The notes under the pieces: model-generated
Told to the model about the DNA's origin: nothing
Seen by the model: only the letters and a program-made list of their open reading frames with translations
The model's database searches: none
Shown: positions 15,001 through 25,893 of the stretch, in pieces
Position numbering within the stretch: the first letter of the stretch is position 1
Layout: each line of letters starts with the position of its first letter
Source of the DNA: Smittium mucronatum
Lineage: Eukaryota; Kickxellomycota; Harpellomycetes; Harpellales; Legeriomycetaceae
Assembly: GCA_001953115.1 (NCBI GenBank)
Contig: LSSL01000230.1
Coordinates: forward strand, 9,784-73,783
Direction of reading: 5' to 3'
Length of the DNA stretch: 64,000 nt
Made by a program: the position numbers and the translations under genes

Positions 15001-17567
15001 TTCGAAAATAAATATTCCTGTTTCATAATACACTATTGGGTTGATAAATAATTTTTTTCTCTAAATAATGAAATTATCTCTCAAATAAAGTTTTATTATA
15101 TTTAAAAAATACATTCGAAAATTACTAATGCATACAGAAATTTTTAAGATATCCTTGAATTGAATAATAACCCCCCCCCCCCACACCCATCCCCATTAAA
15201 TAATAGTAATATTTTTTTTGCAATTGTACAATTAATTTAATTAAAATTCTGAGGACTTGATTTTTTATATGGAGTTTATTTTTTGAGAACTGCATTTTTT
15301 TTTATTAAAATTTTCCCACTTTCATAATTTTATAAAGCTAATATTTTTAATATATAAATTTATTTTAAAATATGGAGCTGGAATTAAAAACAACATTTAC
15401 TACCATAAATACGAAATAAGTTTATTTAAATAGTATATGAGAGACTCTTTTCAATTTAAAACTATTTTTAGATGTTTAAACCATTGTTTAATAGCTATTT
15501 ATATCACTTCGAAACTAATAAAAATGGAAAAACGAATTAACTCTAATAAATTTTCAACATAACTCCAATAAGAAATATTTTTATGAGATTAAAATTTTGA
15601 ACTACTTGATAACTTATTGTTTTATCTTAGCACCATATTTCCGGATTAAGAAAGTTTAGTTTTTCTATAGAGAAGTTTCTGCTAACAAAGATGATATCCC
15701 AAAATTTTCTATTATTATTTGGTAAGTAATCGTTAAATTTAATTTTAGCCAAATTTTTCCAGGAATTTTTTTTTTCTTTAAAATTATCACCTAATAAGTA
15801 CTTTTTTTAGAATTTAAACTTCATTTGAGGAAAAAAATTATTATATTTGGAAAAAAAAAATATTAAGCTTGAAAGAATTATTTAGAATTAATTTGATTTA
15901 AATAATAAACTCCGTGATTTTATAATTTATATCTATCTGTCAATAAAAGTAACATATTATTAGTAAAATATAACCAAGTGGTCGATTAATATGAAATTTA
16001 TTCACAAATTAGTAAAAAATAAAAAATTTCCACACTAAATATACTATGATAAGACTAACTGAAAAGAATTAATTGCATAGGGAAATCATTAATAGTAAAT
16101 CATTATTATAATTTCAACATTATTATTATTTTTTATGTTTGTATATTATTTTTCTATGATTGTATCATTTTGAGAATGATAAAATAAGAAATACTAAAAC
16201 ATAATAAAGCAGTGATTTTCATCTAAAGATACAACTTTAAATTGTATAAAATACAATTTACATTAACAGAAGATATAATTTTGGTTTTTATTTTTCAAAA
16301 ATGTAATCCCTAGAAAAATATTTGAACTTATGCATTTTTTAGGATTTTATCTTCTTTTTCATTATGAAGTAGTATCTTTCACAAAATTTTCCTTTTTTTC
16401 ACTTTATACATATATTTTTTATGTATCACCTATTAAAAAAAAAATTCAATTACTATATACTGTAGTAAACTTCACAAAGTTATAAAATTTAAACACAAAG
16501 ATTTTATATCAGTCTATATCCCTTTACAAGACTCTCTTTAATTTGTAAGTAATTCCACATAATAAATTTTTTTAGCATTATTTTCAATAATTAATACTTT
16601 TGAAGTTAAAAATACATTTAATTACACACACGCACACAAAAATTTATATAACTAACTCTTAACCCAAAAAATATTTATCAAGAGAATTTTAAATTATAAT
16701 AACCAAAAATTTTAAGATTAACTTTTTTTGGATAAAAATGAATTTTTTTGCTTATTTCTAAGATAAAATTTGATTTTTTTAAATTTTTTTATGATAGGTA
16801 ATATAATTTTTTAAATATGGCGTAGTTTTTTTTTCAATAAGTGAAAAATTTCCTCAGATGTTAAATACAATCTAAATTTTATTGAGTTGGAATGGAATGG
16901 AATTATCTAGAAAATATAATTTTTTTATAGTAGTTTTAAAATATTGAGTCATGAATTATAATTTTAAATTTTGCGCTAAATTTATTTATTAATTTATAAG
17001 GATTTTTTTAAAAAAAAATTATTTGTTTATCAAAAATTTATATAGGTATATTTGGGGTTTTAAAGATAACTTTATTTCAATCGTTAAAAATCTATTGGAA
17101 TTATTAATGTTCCTTATCTCAGAATAAACTATATTTTTTAAATACGTGATGGCTAACGAGGCTTTATTGATTATTTTATGCAAGCACATAATTTCTTTAT
17201 ATTTTTTTAGTCGCCAATCGATCGGATACTATTTTATGAGAAATAAATACTAAAAAATAAAATTTTCTTCGGTTTTTATGCTGCAGTGAAAAAAAACATA
17301 TAATCGGATAGTTAAATATTAATGATTGTTTCGAAAAAGCTTTAAATATCAAAATCCGATTATAATCGGTTTATTTTTATGATTTTTCCCCATAATTGTT
17401 TACGAAGAGGATTATTAAGGGTTATAACCCTGTATTTTTTTACAAAAGAGAGAAAAATAGTAACATAAAATTTACAAATATTCTTGGGGGTTTTCTAGTA
17501 TTTTATATTTGCTTTTTAGTATAATTTAGCAAATTATATAATTAGATAATACATATGTACTTATTTT

Positions 17568-17585
17568 ATTATTATTATTATTATT
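17568..17585. repeat. (ATT)6 microsatellite
   Basis: Six perfect ATT units. This is simple sequence in the desert with no linked gene. Confidence 0.9.
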
Positions 17586-19381
17586 TTGAGCCTTTGAACT
17601 TATGGTGAAGTTAAAACTTTCATAAAGAAAAATAAATTAAAAAATACAATATAACAACAGAGTTAAAATAACAATAATAATAATTATTCTTCGCAGTTTA
17701 TAGAATATTAATAATTGCTTATTTTCTATTATATTGTTTCAATAATTTATTTTGAAACATAATTTTACCGAAAGATTAAATATATAAGTCTTTTTCCTGA
17801 AAAAATTACTACTTACAGAAAAAATCACCAATATTTAACGTAAATGCTTAAATGTATTTACTAAATTTTTTCTATCCGTACAAAATTGATTAGCATGTGA
17901 TTTATTTGAAACAAACCTCTAATTTTTAAAAAATATTAAAAACAGGTTTTCAATAATTTAATTTAATTTTATTTAAAAAAATTCTTTGTATTGAACTATT
18001 ATAAATTATTTAAGAAAATTTAGCTTCTTTAATATTGTCCAGTTTTATCTTAAATTTTTTTTATTTGTATTTGCTTAACAAAAAAGAATTTAGTTTGTTG
18101 TATTTTTCAGCTAAAATCTGTCGTTATATATATATGTGTGGTTACTGATAAATTATATTTCTTTTTAATATAAATTTCTTTTTTTTATCGATTTTATATA
18201 TTTATATCCTCAAAATTTGAGAAAAAAAGTAAAAAACCTCGAGATTCAGAAGGTTAGTCACTTATTTAATTTTAATAATATGTCCCTGAAATTTCAGATA
18301 TTTTTTAGAAGTTTTTTTATCTAAATTATGAATGCTGTTTAAAATATAATAGATATGATGGTTGATTAATTTTAAGGCTTAAAAATTGTAAAATTCATTT
18401 TTTTTTTCAAAAAAAAACCATTGATAAAATTCAATTAAAGTTATTGTTTGTACAAAGAATTAAATCAGAAAAGATATATTCGATTTTATATAGTTTGAAT
18501 AAATAAATAAAGCTCATTTTTTTTTAAATATATTACCAAAAAAATAGTTAATTATTAATTAATAATAAGTTTTTTTAAAAAGAAGTGAAATATTGTATTT
18601 TTTCATTTTACTAGACAATTTTTAGGAAAAAAAAAAAATTAGAGAAATATAATCAAAGTCTTTGTAATCAACACCCAAAGAAATGTGTTTATGGGGCTAT
18701 AAATAAAAATAGCTATATATTATATAACTAATAAAATCTAAGTATGAATGAATTTTTTGATCAAAACTTAATATTGATCACTTAATTAATTGTGTATTTT
18801 TTTTTAGAAATTTTTTATATTGGTTGTTTTTTTGCCAATATAGGCTAACAGAGCTCTCTAATCATAGATCGAATTCTATTTTCATGGATAAAAGCATTAT
18901 GACCATGATTATAATTTTAAAAGATTATAAAATACAATTAATATCGCTGTAAACTCATTAAAACGCACTAAACCATCAACTAGATTTAAATTTTATAAAA
19001 AAAAAGGACAATATTTATTTAAAATGCACATATATAAAGATAAAGTTTAAATATAATGTACATTATAATTAAGATATGGTTAAGATGAACTATTTATTTA
19101 TTATATTTTTTTGGCTATTTAGAATAACGGAAATTTTATTTTTGAACGTGATTGATAAGTTTTTAGTAAAAAAAATGATTTAAAGTATTCCATTTTTTAT
19201 TAGATTAATGTGTTGAATATAGAAAATAATAATAGTGAAAAGTTTAAGTAAAGCAAATTCACCGAGTTTGAAGATTATAAATAGTTTTTAAGAAAATAGT
19301 GTTTATGAGTTATTATTTTGCATACAAGACGCTTTACTTATAAAATTCTATTATTTCATTTTATAAAAAATCTTGACTTGT

Positions 19382-19471
19382 AATAATTTTTTTATTATTC
19401 GTTAAAATATTATAATTAGTGAATAATTTTTTTATTATTCGTTAAAATATTATAATTAGTGAATAATTTTT
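19382..19471. repeat. 40-bp tandem duplication (2.25 copies)
   Basis: Two identical 40-bp units (19382-19421 and 19422-19461) are followed by ten bases of a third. Perfect identity points to recent slippage. It lies about 1.1 kb upstream of the CoA ligase gene. Confidence 0.9.
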
Positions 19472-19874
19472 GTTTTAAATATAAACTAGGATAGTTTATC
19501 TCAATTTTTAGAACTATATATGATTAAGTTAGCTTAACCTATAGAAAGTTGCGGGAAAAATTGTTTTGTGCACATGATATTAACCCATATATAAAATAAG
19601 TCTGATAGGACTTTGTGGAAAGAAATTTCTGGTCCATTTAAGTATTTTCCATATTATGATAGATTTTTTCTTTTTCAAATAAATTTCGATAAAACAATTA
19701 AAGTATTTTTAACAGGAAATTCCATAATTTACATATTTCATCTAAATTAACAAGATAATTCGCAATTTGACAGAAAATCGATACTTTAAAATAAATTTTC
19801 TGTAAAAAAAAAGACAGAGAATCGAATAATTAGGCAGATTTTCAACAAACTAGCAGCTAAATACCATTTAGTTA

Positions 19875-19939
19875 TTGCACTATATTATGATGCAAATGTC
19901 CATTTGTGGGGATACTTAATGACAAATGATATAGTCCAA
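19875..19939. repeat. Imperfect inverted repeat with a nested hairpin
   Basis: Outer arms TTGCACTATATTAT (19875-19888) and ATGATATAGTCCAA (19926-19939) are reverse complements at 12 of 14 positions. Between them lies a perfect small hairpin, CAAATG-TC-CATTTG (19893-19906). It sits about 600 bp upstream of the ligase start, at the edge of the gene block. It could be an old terminal repeat of a tiny element or a regulatory palindrome. The arms are short and AT-rich, so chance cannot be excluded. Confidence 0.35.
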
Positions 19940-20229
19940 TAGATAACCGCAAATTTTTTGACAGGGCGTCCTTTTTAGTATTAGTGGTTAATTTAAAAGG
20001 TAAACATCTGAAATGTGTTAGTAGATATAGACACCTCTAGATAAATTGCAAGAATTGTTACATAATTTATCGGCTTATTAAATCCTAGTAACGAGTTAAC
20101 TATTGGTTTAAGCCTATTATATACTGGGTGTTATTATGGGATAATAAAAAATACTGACACGGGAAGTAGAACATAAGAATTTACTGTTTCATGATGAAAA
20201 AAGAACCAAAATTTAAAAATTACCCTTAA

Positions 20230-20484
20230 TTAGGGTCTATTTACGGCTGCCTCCAATATCGGAATGACACTATGGTTTATTTTACCCCTTAACACAACAG
20301 CCGGACCCCTTAACACTAATATCTCAAGTTTATATCCGATGTTTGCACCTAAAATGGATTCTTGTTTATATAAATACCAACTAGATTTATGCCCCAAGCC
20401 ACCAACGATTTTGACTTTTGAAATCATTCTTATTTCAAAAAAGCGCAAAAGCTGGTATTTAGGTATTTTAATCCATCCTTTTCG
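20230..20484 (-). pseudogene. Coding-like fragment upstream of the ligase gene, unidentified
   Basis: An 84-codon open frame on the minus strand, with no ATG at its beginning; the first in-frame Met is about 20 codons in. It is bounded by TAG at 20485-20487 and TAA at 20230-20232. Its composition is mixed (Gly, Val, Arg, Leu, Trp) and unlike random desert frames. It includes stretches such as KVKIVGGLGHKSSWYLY and LEILVLRGPAVVLRGK. I recognise no family. The opposite strand is also open from 20236 to 20488, so either strand could be the real one. It ends only 55 bp before the ligase ATG. The most economical reading is an eroded 3' fragment of a gene or transposon. A single exon of an intact gene is less likely, because no other exon is visible. 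Confidence 0.22.
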
Positions 20485-20539
20485 CTAAAAAGGCAACTTG
20501 CTTCCAAGTAAAAGGTTTTCACAGCTTTAATTTCCATTA

Positions 20540-22234
20540 ATGATATTCAATTCAAGGATTCCCGATGTGTTTATCCCTAATGTGGATATTTCGACATATT
20601 GCTTGAGTAAGGGGAAAGCATCCCATGATTCCCTCATGATGAAAACCGATTATTGTATCAAGGATTATTATACTAAAAGGTCATTCTCAATTATCGATTT
20701 AGAGGTGTATTCTGCAGGCTTGGCTTCTGGTCTCATGAACAATCTAAATTTCAAAAAGGATGATGTCCTTGCTATTTTCTCTCAGAACTCTATATTTTAT
20801 CCTATAGCCATTTTCGGCACGTTAATGACTGGTGGGGTGGTTACACTTGCTAATCCGACATATAATGCTAGAGAACTAGCACACCAGCTTAAGGATTCAG
20901 GCGCTACAATAATAGCGACCCAGTCTGCTCTCCTTGATACTGTAAAAGGTGCCATTTCTCTAGGGAATTTTGATATTCCTGATTCAAAAATTATGTTGAT
21001 AGATACTTGTAAAAATGAGGCAGATGAGGCCCAGCACATATCTGATATCTACTCTGATCTCCCTTTTACTAGATATATTATAAACGACCAATTTGAAGCA
21101 GAGAACAAGATCGCTGTGCTTTCATATTCTTCGGGTACTACTGGTTTGTCAAAAGGCGTCATGTTAACACATAAAAATATATTAACATCAGTTATAATCA
21201 CCAGCGATTTCTCATATGCTGATGGGCAATACGACAGATCAGTGGCCCCTCCAGTATTCGTCTCCATGCTACCTTTCTACCACATTTATGGACTTGTTGC
21301 AAATCTGTTTATTGGAATAGTTTATTCGATAGGTATGGTCGTCCTCCCTAAATTTGATATTCACAGCTTCCTCAAACTAATTCAGGATGAGCGTGTTACC
21401 TTTGCCCATATAGTGCCACCAACTATTGTCAGTATGATCAATGAACCAGCTACAGGAAAATACGATTTATCCAGTTTGAGGTTTGCTATGACAGGTGCCG
21501 CCCCTCTTGGTAAAGAAGTCCTCGCTAGGTTCTGTCAAAAGTTCAAAAACGTATCAATCATTAGGTCATATGGATTAACTGAGGCCAGTCCAACAATATG
21601 CATTTCAGGAAAGAATTATCCATTTGATGGTTCATCCGGCGTACTTTTAAGCAATACTCAGGCTAAAGTAGTTGATGAAAATGGAGTTATTGTTGGAGTT
21701 GGTCAAGTTGGTGAACTTTGTTTTAGAGGCACTAATATAATGAAAGGTTATCTCAATAACCCTAAATCTACAAAGGATACAATAGATTCAGATGGGTTTC
21801 TTCACACCGGGGACATTGGCTATCTCGATGAAAAAACAAATATTTTTATTGTTGATAGGATGAAGGAACTCATCAAGTATAAAGGATTTCAAGTCGCGCC
21901 AGCAGAGCTTGAAAGTTTGCTCCTACTACACGACGATGTAGCTGAAAGTGCAGTTATTGGTATATATCACGAAAATATGGCAACTGAACTTCCTAAAGCA
22001 TTCGTCACTCTCACATCTCTAAACACAACCTTGACTGGGTCTCAAAAAATCGAAAAAGCCAATCAGGTTCTCACATGGATCAATGGCCAGGTGGCTCCTC
22101 ACAAAAAACTGCGTGGAGGAATACAAGTTGTTGATGTTATACCTAAGAGCGCTTCAGGTAAGATTTTGCGTAGGGAATTACGGGATGCTGAAAAGAAAAA
22201 GCTTTATTCGCTAGAAAAAGCTTCGAAATTATAA
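20540..22234 (+). CDS. Peroxisomal 4-coumarate-CoA ligase-like acyl-CoA synthetase
   Basis: A 564-residue enzyme of the AMP-forming (ANL) superfamily. Members activate a carboxylic acid with ATP to an acyl-adenylate and then form the CoA thioester. Motifs in order: the typical 4CL N-terminus (IPDVFIPN, 7-14); phosphate loop SYSSGTTGLSKG (195-206), with Ser where Pro is usual; LPFYHIYG (244-251) with the family's conserved His; SYGLTEAS (343-350); 4CL box II GELCFRG (391-397); HTGDIGY (422-428); hinge DRMKELIKYKGFQVAP (439-454); and PKSASGKILRREL (535-547), whose Lys541 is the expected catalytic lysine. The protein ends in ASKL, a canonical type 1 peroxisomal targeting signal. Length is normal, there is no intron, and the ATG is supported by the N-terminal match. 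The substrate cannot be told: coumarate-like, medium or long fatty acids, or other aryl acids are all possible. The family assignment is firm; peroxisomal location is inferred. Confidence 0.95.
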   Translation: MIFNSRIPDVFIPNVDISTYCLSKGKASHDSLMMKTDYCIKDYYTKRSFSIIDLEVYSAGLASGLMNNLNFKKDDVLAIFSQNSIFYPIAIFGTLMTGGVVTLANPTYNARELAHQLKDSGATIIATQSALLDTVKGAISLGNFDIPDSKIMLIDTCKNEADEAQHISDIYSDLPFTRYIINDQFEAENKIAVLSYSSGTTGLSKGVMLTHKNILTSVIITSDFSYADGQYDRSVAPPVFVSMLPFYHIYGLVANLFIGIVYSIGMVVLPKFDIHSFLKLIQDERVTFAHIVPPTIVSMINEPATGKYDLSSLRFAMTGAAPLGKEVLARFCQKFKNVSIIRSYGLTEASPTICISGKNYPFDGSSGVLLSNTQAKVVDENGVIVGVGQVGELCFRGTNIMKGYLNNPKSTKDTIDSDGFLHTGDIGYLDEKTNIFIVDRMKELIKYKGFQVAPAELESLLLLHDDVAESAVIGIYHENMATELPKAFVTLTSLNTTLTGSQKIEKANQVLTWINGQVAPHKKLRGGIQVVDVIPKSASGKILRRELRDAEKKKLYSLEKASKL

Positions 22235-22548
22235 AGATGGTGTGTTTCTTAATTGTGTCGTTAAGTAGGACTTTACCCGATTATAGCTTTATTATATTCA
22301 GATTTGAATATTATACATGGTTTTTTGACACAAAATATACATTGTATTCTTAATGTGTTTAATATAAATATCAAAATATCATTTGTTATCTGGAGCTATT
22401 GGGTATTTATCGATAGATTATTTAAAGAAAGTTATGTACTAATTTACTTTTATTGAAATATACATTTGCAGTCTATGGTGCTGATTTCCTTATTTTGTAA
22501 TTTTGACTTAATTTGAGGATCTTCGTTAAGAATTGATTTTTGCAGAGC
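22235..22548. other. Intergenic region 3' of the ligase gene
   Basis: AT-rich spacer of about 310 bases that presumably holds the ligase 3' untranslated region. I see no AATAAA close to the stop codon. The end of the region (TTTTTGCAG at about 22537-22545) resembles a 3' splice site, which would fit the following coding-like stretch being an exon. Confidence 0.5.
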
Positions 22549-22729
22549 ATGGGCGAAGATTTAGCATCTTTTGGATTATATGAATATTTACTTTTCGTGG
22601 GTCCACAAGCTCTTGTTCCCTCACCTAGAGCTTTTTTTAAAGAGGAAAATTATTATTGTGATGTTCGAAAACGGGAGGTGCTTTCAATCTCTGTGGTGTT
22701 TAGAAACGCAACATTTTTGCACGTTCATT
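22549..22729 (+). CDS. Possible partial exon running into the assembly gap
   Basis: About 60 open codons from an ATG at 22549 to the first unknown base. The composition is unlike desert frames, for example ASFGLYEYLLFVGPQALVP followed later by a Lys/Glu/Tyr/Cys mixture. A pyrimidine-rich TTTTTGCAG immediately precedes it, so it could be an internal exon and not a true start. I recognise no domain. The sequence after the gap (from 23361) hits stops quickly in all frames, so any continuation must end or splice inside the gap. It could be a pseudogene or chance. Confidence 0.3.
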
Positions 22730-23360
22730 NNNNNNNNNNNNNNNNNNNNNNNNNNNNNNNNNNNNNNNNNNNNNNNNNNNNNNNNNNNNNNNNNNNNNNN
22801 NNNNNNNNNNNNNNNNNNNNNNNNNNNNNNNNNNNNNNNNNNNNNNNNNNNNNNNNNNNNNNNNNNNNNNNNNNNNNNNNNNNNNNNNNNNNNNNNNNNN
22901 NNNNNNNNNNNNNNNNNNNNNNNNNNNNNNNNNNNNNNNNNNNNNNNNNNNNNNNNNNNNNNNNNNNNNNNNNNNNNNNNNNNNNNNNNNNNNNNNNNNN
23001 NNNNNNNNNNNNNNNNNNNNNNNNNNNNNNNNNNNNNNNNNNNNNNNNNNNNNNNNNNNNNNNNNNNNNNNNNNNNNNNNNNNNNNNNNNNNNNNNNNNN
23101 NNNNNNNNNNNNNNNNNNNNNNNNNNNNNNNNNNNNNNNNNNNNNNNNNNNNNNNNNNNNNNNNNNNNNNNNNNNNNNNNNNNNNNNNNNNNNNNNNNNN
23201 NNNNNNNNNNNNNNNNNNNNNNNNNNNNNNNNNNNNNNNNNNNNNNNNNNNNNNNNNNNNNNNNNNNNNNNNNNNNNNNNNNNNNNNNNNNNNNNNNNNN
23301 NNNNNNNNNNNNNNNNNNNNNNNNNNNNNNNNNNNNNNNNNNNNNNNNNNNNNNNNNNNN
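22730..23360. other. Assembly gap (631 N)
   Basis: A run of N. Any open frame crossing it is meaningless. Its true length may differ if N was used as a scaffold estimate. Confidence 0.99.
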
Positions 23361-24142
23361 TTTTTGGTTTTGGGAACAGAATGTCCGATTTATTTAAGAG
23401 TAAATAAGAACTCAGAAAAAACAAGATTATATATTTAAAAAAGGATATTTACAGGCATTAATATTGTTTATTATCAAAAACAATATCTAAAAAGGGGGGG
23501 TTTTCCAAATCTCTTAGTAAAAAGAAGAAAGGTATACCTTTCGCTTAGCCCATTTTTGAATTTTTTCATGTATTGCAATATAAATGCTTTATTTCAAGTA
23601 TAAATCACTTTATGTAAAAGAGTATCTAACTTGTACCGACAATTTTCGTTATTATGAATGATCGGAATCTAAAATATCAAAGTGGGGGGGGGGTAATTCC
23701 ATAGCTATTTCGGCTAAGAGGGTTAGATGAGATTTATTTAAATTTATATTCATTCGGTTATACATAATATCGTTGAAAATGACTAGTTGTCCTAATGGTA
23801 ATATTATATACATTTTTGGATGAGTATAGTTTCATTTTCCATGGCTAATGCCGGGATGGCTGAATCACTAAATGCATAGTTTTTTTTTCTAGTTTTTTTT
23901 ATAAGGAATTTTTTACTAATTCTATAAGTTTAAATATATGCACATATGCCCAAGGACAGTTTATTCCGAATAGGATTTGAAAGATTAAGAATTTTGAATA
24001 GATAAAATTAAGGATTTTTTTTTTCGATTTTAAATATAGCTTTAACCTTATAAACTCTTTTGGTTTTATGAATGGAACATAAAATCAAATAAATTTGTGA
24101 TAGTAAATAATTAAACCCGGAGGTTTGGAGAGAAAATTTATA
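23361..24142. other. Intergenic, nothing recognised
   Basis: AT-rich sequence with a run of 7 G near 23496 and a run of 10 G at 23684-23693. All frames are closed. The segment 23.81-23.88 kb is slightly richer in G+C but shows no motif. Confidence 0.6.
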
Positions 24143-25188
24143 ATGATTGCAAAGCTAGATTCATGCATCTACGGAAGTCAATCAAATCTACCAGTGAAGA
24201 TATAAAATTTTATAACTTTATTAAATATCGTCATGACTATATTTTACATCATTTCTATTCCCGATGTGTTATTAATAACGTTATACCTCCATACCAAGAT
24301 ATCGCATATCCAACAATAGGCTATTTCTCGAATCAAACCATTGCCCAATCTTTTGATATTTCTCTGATAAAAGCCTCACATATATATTTTTCACGACCTA
24401 GAATAATTGAGAAACAAGTTCCATAAAGCTGAAGCATTTATGCACGTCCCCCCTTCTATAATCAACAATGCATGCGTCATTTCGCCATTAGTTTGCCGTG
24501 GGAAAATTAATGATAAGCATTTTATTCCCTTGGAATTTACAACTTTAATAAAAAGCCACACTAATGAGAAAGATATAGGATACAATGAACGGAACTGAAT
24601 TCCGAACCTGAGCCATTCCAGAGTTTTTTTTTGTCTCCAGTAGGACAACGTGATCTCTCTTCCATCCACTGGCTGAACTCAGTAGATCCATATTAATTTC
24701 CTGTATATTAAAATAATCAGCCCATAATACAAACATGTTCGTTTCAAAAGCATCTTATTTTCTCCCTGTTTGCAAAACGAAGCTTATATCCCTAATATTT
24801 TCTAACCAGATTGTTTGCCCTAAAATACTGCTCTTCTGGTAATAATGTTCGAGGAGCTATCCTTTAAGGAGTGGCAAACTAATTCCTGCCATAAAGAAAT
24901 TAATCTTGCAAAAAAGTTCCGTGATACAAAAAAAAATAAGCCATAAAAAATTAAGTGTGGTAAACCATATTACCTGTATTTCAAACCCAATAAATGGAGG
25001 CGGGATGCTTTTCGTGTATATTCCCTAATCAATTCAAACATATAAATTGACGAATCAGTAAAACTCAGCCAGGTCTACATAGGGCTATAAGATATTCAAC
25101 CAGTAAAACATGTGTAGAATTTGTGCAGTATATTTACTCTTAATAATTGCCGACAAATTCAGGGTGTTTTTTGGGACTGTGTACAAAT
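24143..25188. pseudogene. Decayed coding-like sequence, strand uncertain
   Basis: G+C rises clearly here against the flanks, and open stretches succeed each other with stops or frame shifts between them. On the plus strand, an open run from 24163 to 24426 is followed in another frame by a run to 24598, with text such as INNACVISPLVCRGKINDK. On the minus strand there are runs at 24545-24736 and 24391-24669, and further short ones around 24.85-25.1 kb, one including FTDSSIYMFELIREYTRKA. No run exceeds about 95 codons and none shows a family signature. The pattern suits an old, mutated gene or retroelement that is continuous with the minus-strand relic at 25189-25616. It could alternatively be an intron-rich gene that I failed to assemble. 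Confidence 0.3.
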
Positions 25189-25616
25189 TCATGAAGCTAT
25201 ACCCCTACCTCTTTTGTATGGAAAATAAGCATATAAATAAACAAACAATGATATGATATGCCGTCTCTTAAACTCTTTTCCGTTTATTATTGGAATATGG
25301 CCGCTTATTGGCCACCACAAATACATTGAGTCCGCATTCCACTTAGTGCAGCCTGAAGCCTCCTTGTAGAAAAACGTTCGATTAGTTTGTTTTTGGCTTT
25401 GGCTATCAGTTATTTACCCACCCACCTTATGGCCAACATTGTCAGTGTTTGTAGCAATTGGTGAATAATCGTGTAATCCCGCAGAAAGTGCTGCATTCTC
25501 TTAGTTTCCCCAAGAAATACTCTGCTAATAGCAAGAGTTGGCGTCTTTAATTTCTGTACATAGATTAGATAACGTTTATGCCAATACCATGTCATTGGAC
25601 CAATTGAAAATTCCAT
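25189..25616 (-). pseudogene. Broken coding relic, unidentified
   Basis: The minus strand reads open from an ATG at 25616 for 68 codons to TAA at 25410-25412. It then stays open in the same frame for 34 more codons (including NKLIERFSTRRLQAALSG) to TAA at 25305-25307. A second minus frame is open from 25413 to 25189 (75 codons, including WNADSMYLWWPISGHIP). So a single stop or frame shift appears to break one ancestral frame. The composition is protein-like (Trp, Arg, Gln, Cys) and unlike desert frames. I cannot name the family. A transposon-derived protein is the likeliest guess. It lies about 280 bp upstream of the serine-rich gene on the opposite strand. Confidence 0.35.
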
Positions 25617-25893
25617 TTTGACTGCGATTAGTCATTTTTCAGATTTAATCAAGAGTTTTTTTTTTATATAATCAAGTAAAACGATGCAGTTTATTTCCAC
25701 TTAAAACGCATTATTGATAGCCCACATTAATTATCCAAATAGTGCCAATTCTGTGCTTAGACCTGTTATCAATCATATGTACTTGTGTTCCAGTCGGGTA
25801 CATATACTCATATTTTTTCTTCCCAAGTCTTAAATTGAATCCCCTCCCCATTATTATACCCTCACACCATTTACATCTCACTTCAATTCGAAT
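25617..25893. promoter_or_regulatory. Presumed upstream region of the serine-rich gene
   Basis: About 280 bases with a pyrimidine-rich stretch (25820-25885) just before the start codon, a feature common in fungal 5' leaders. There is no clear TATA box. A short plus-strand open frame at 25742-25957 overlaps the gene start in another frame and looks like a shadow of this pyrimidine tract. Confidence 0.35.

Larger units (their letters stand above)
411..20229. other. Gene-free AT-rich desert (left)
   Basis: Nearly 20 kb of about 80-90% A+T sequence made of short A and T runs. Every open frame here is short and made of Phe, Ile, Lys, Asn, Tyr and Leu, as expected from random AT-rich DNA. I see no tRNA-like B box, no conserved protein motif and no convincing spliced exons. 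It holds a few short tandem duplications (listed separately), a run of 11 G at 13507-13517 and a run of 12 C at 15171-15182. From about 19.85 kb the sequence becomes slightly more mixed as it approaches the first genes. Confidence 0.8.

Noticed and set aside
20797..21267. Two minus-strand open frames of 72-80 codons
   Set aside because: Antisense shadows of the CoA ligase gene.
22540..23424. Open frames of about 250-285 codons crossing the N run
   Set aside because: They consist mostly of unknown bases; only the 60 codons before the gap have any content.
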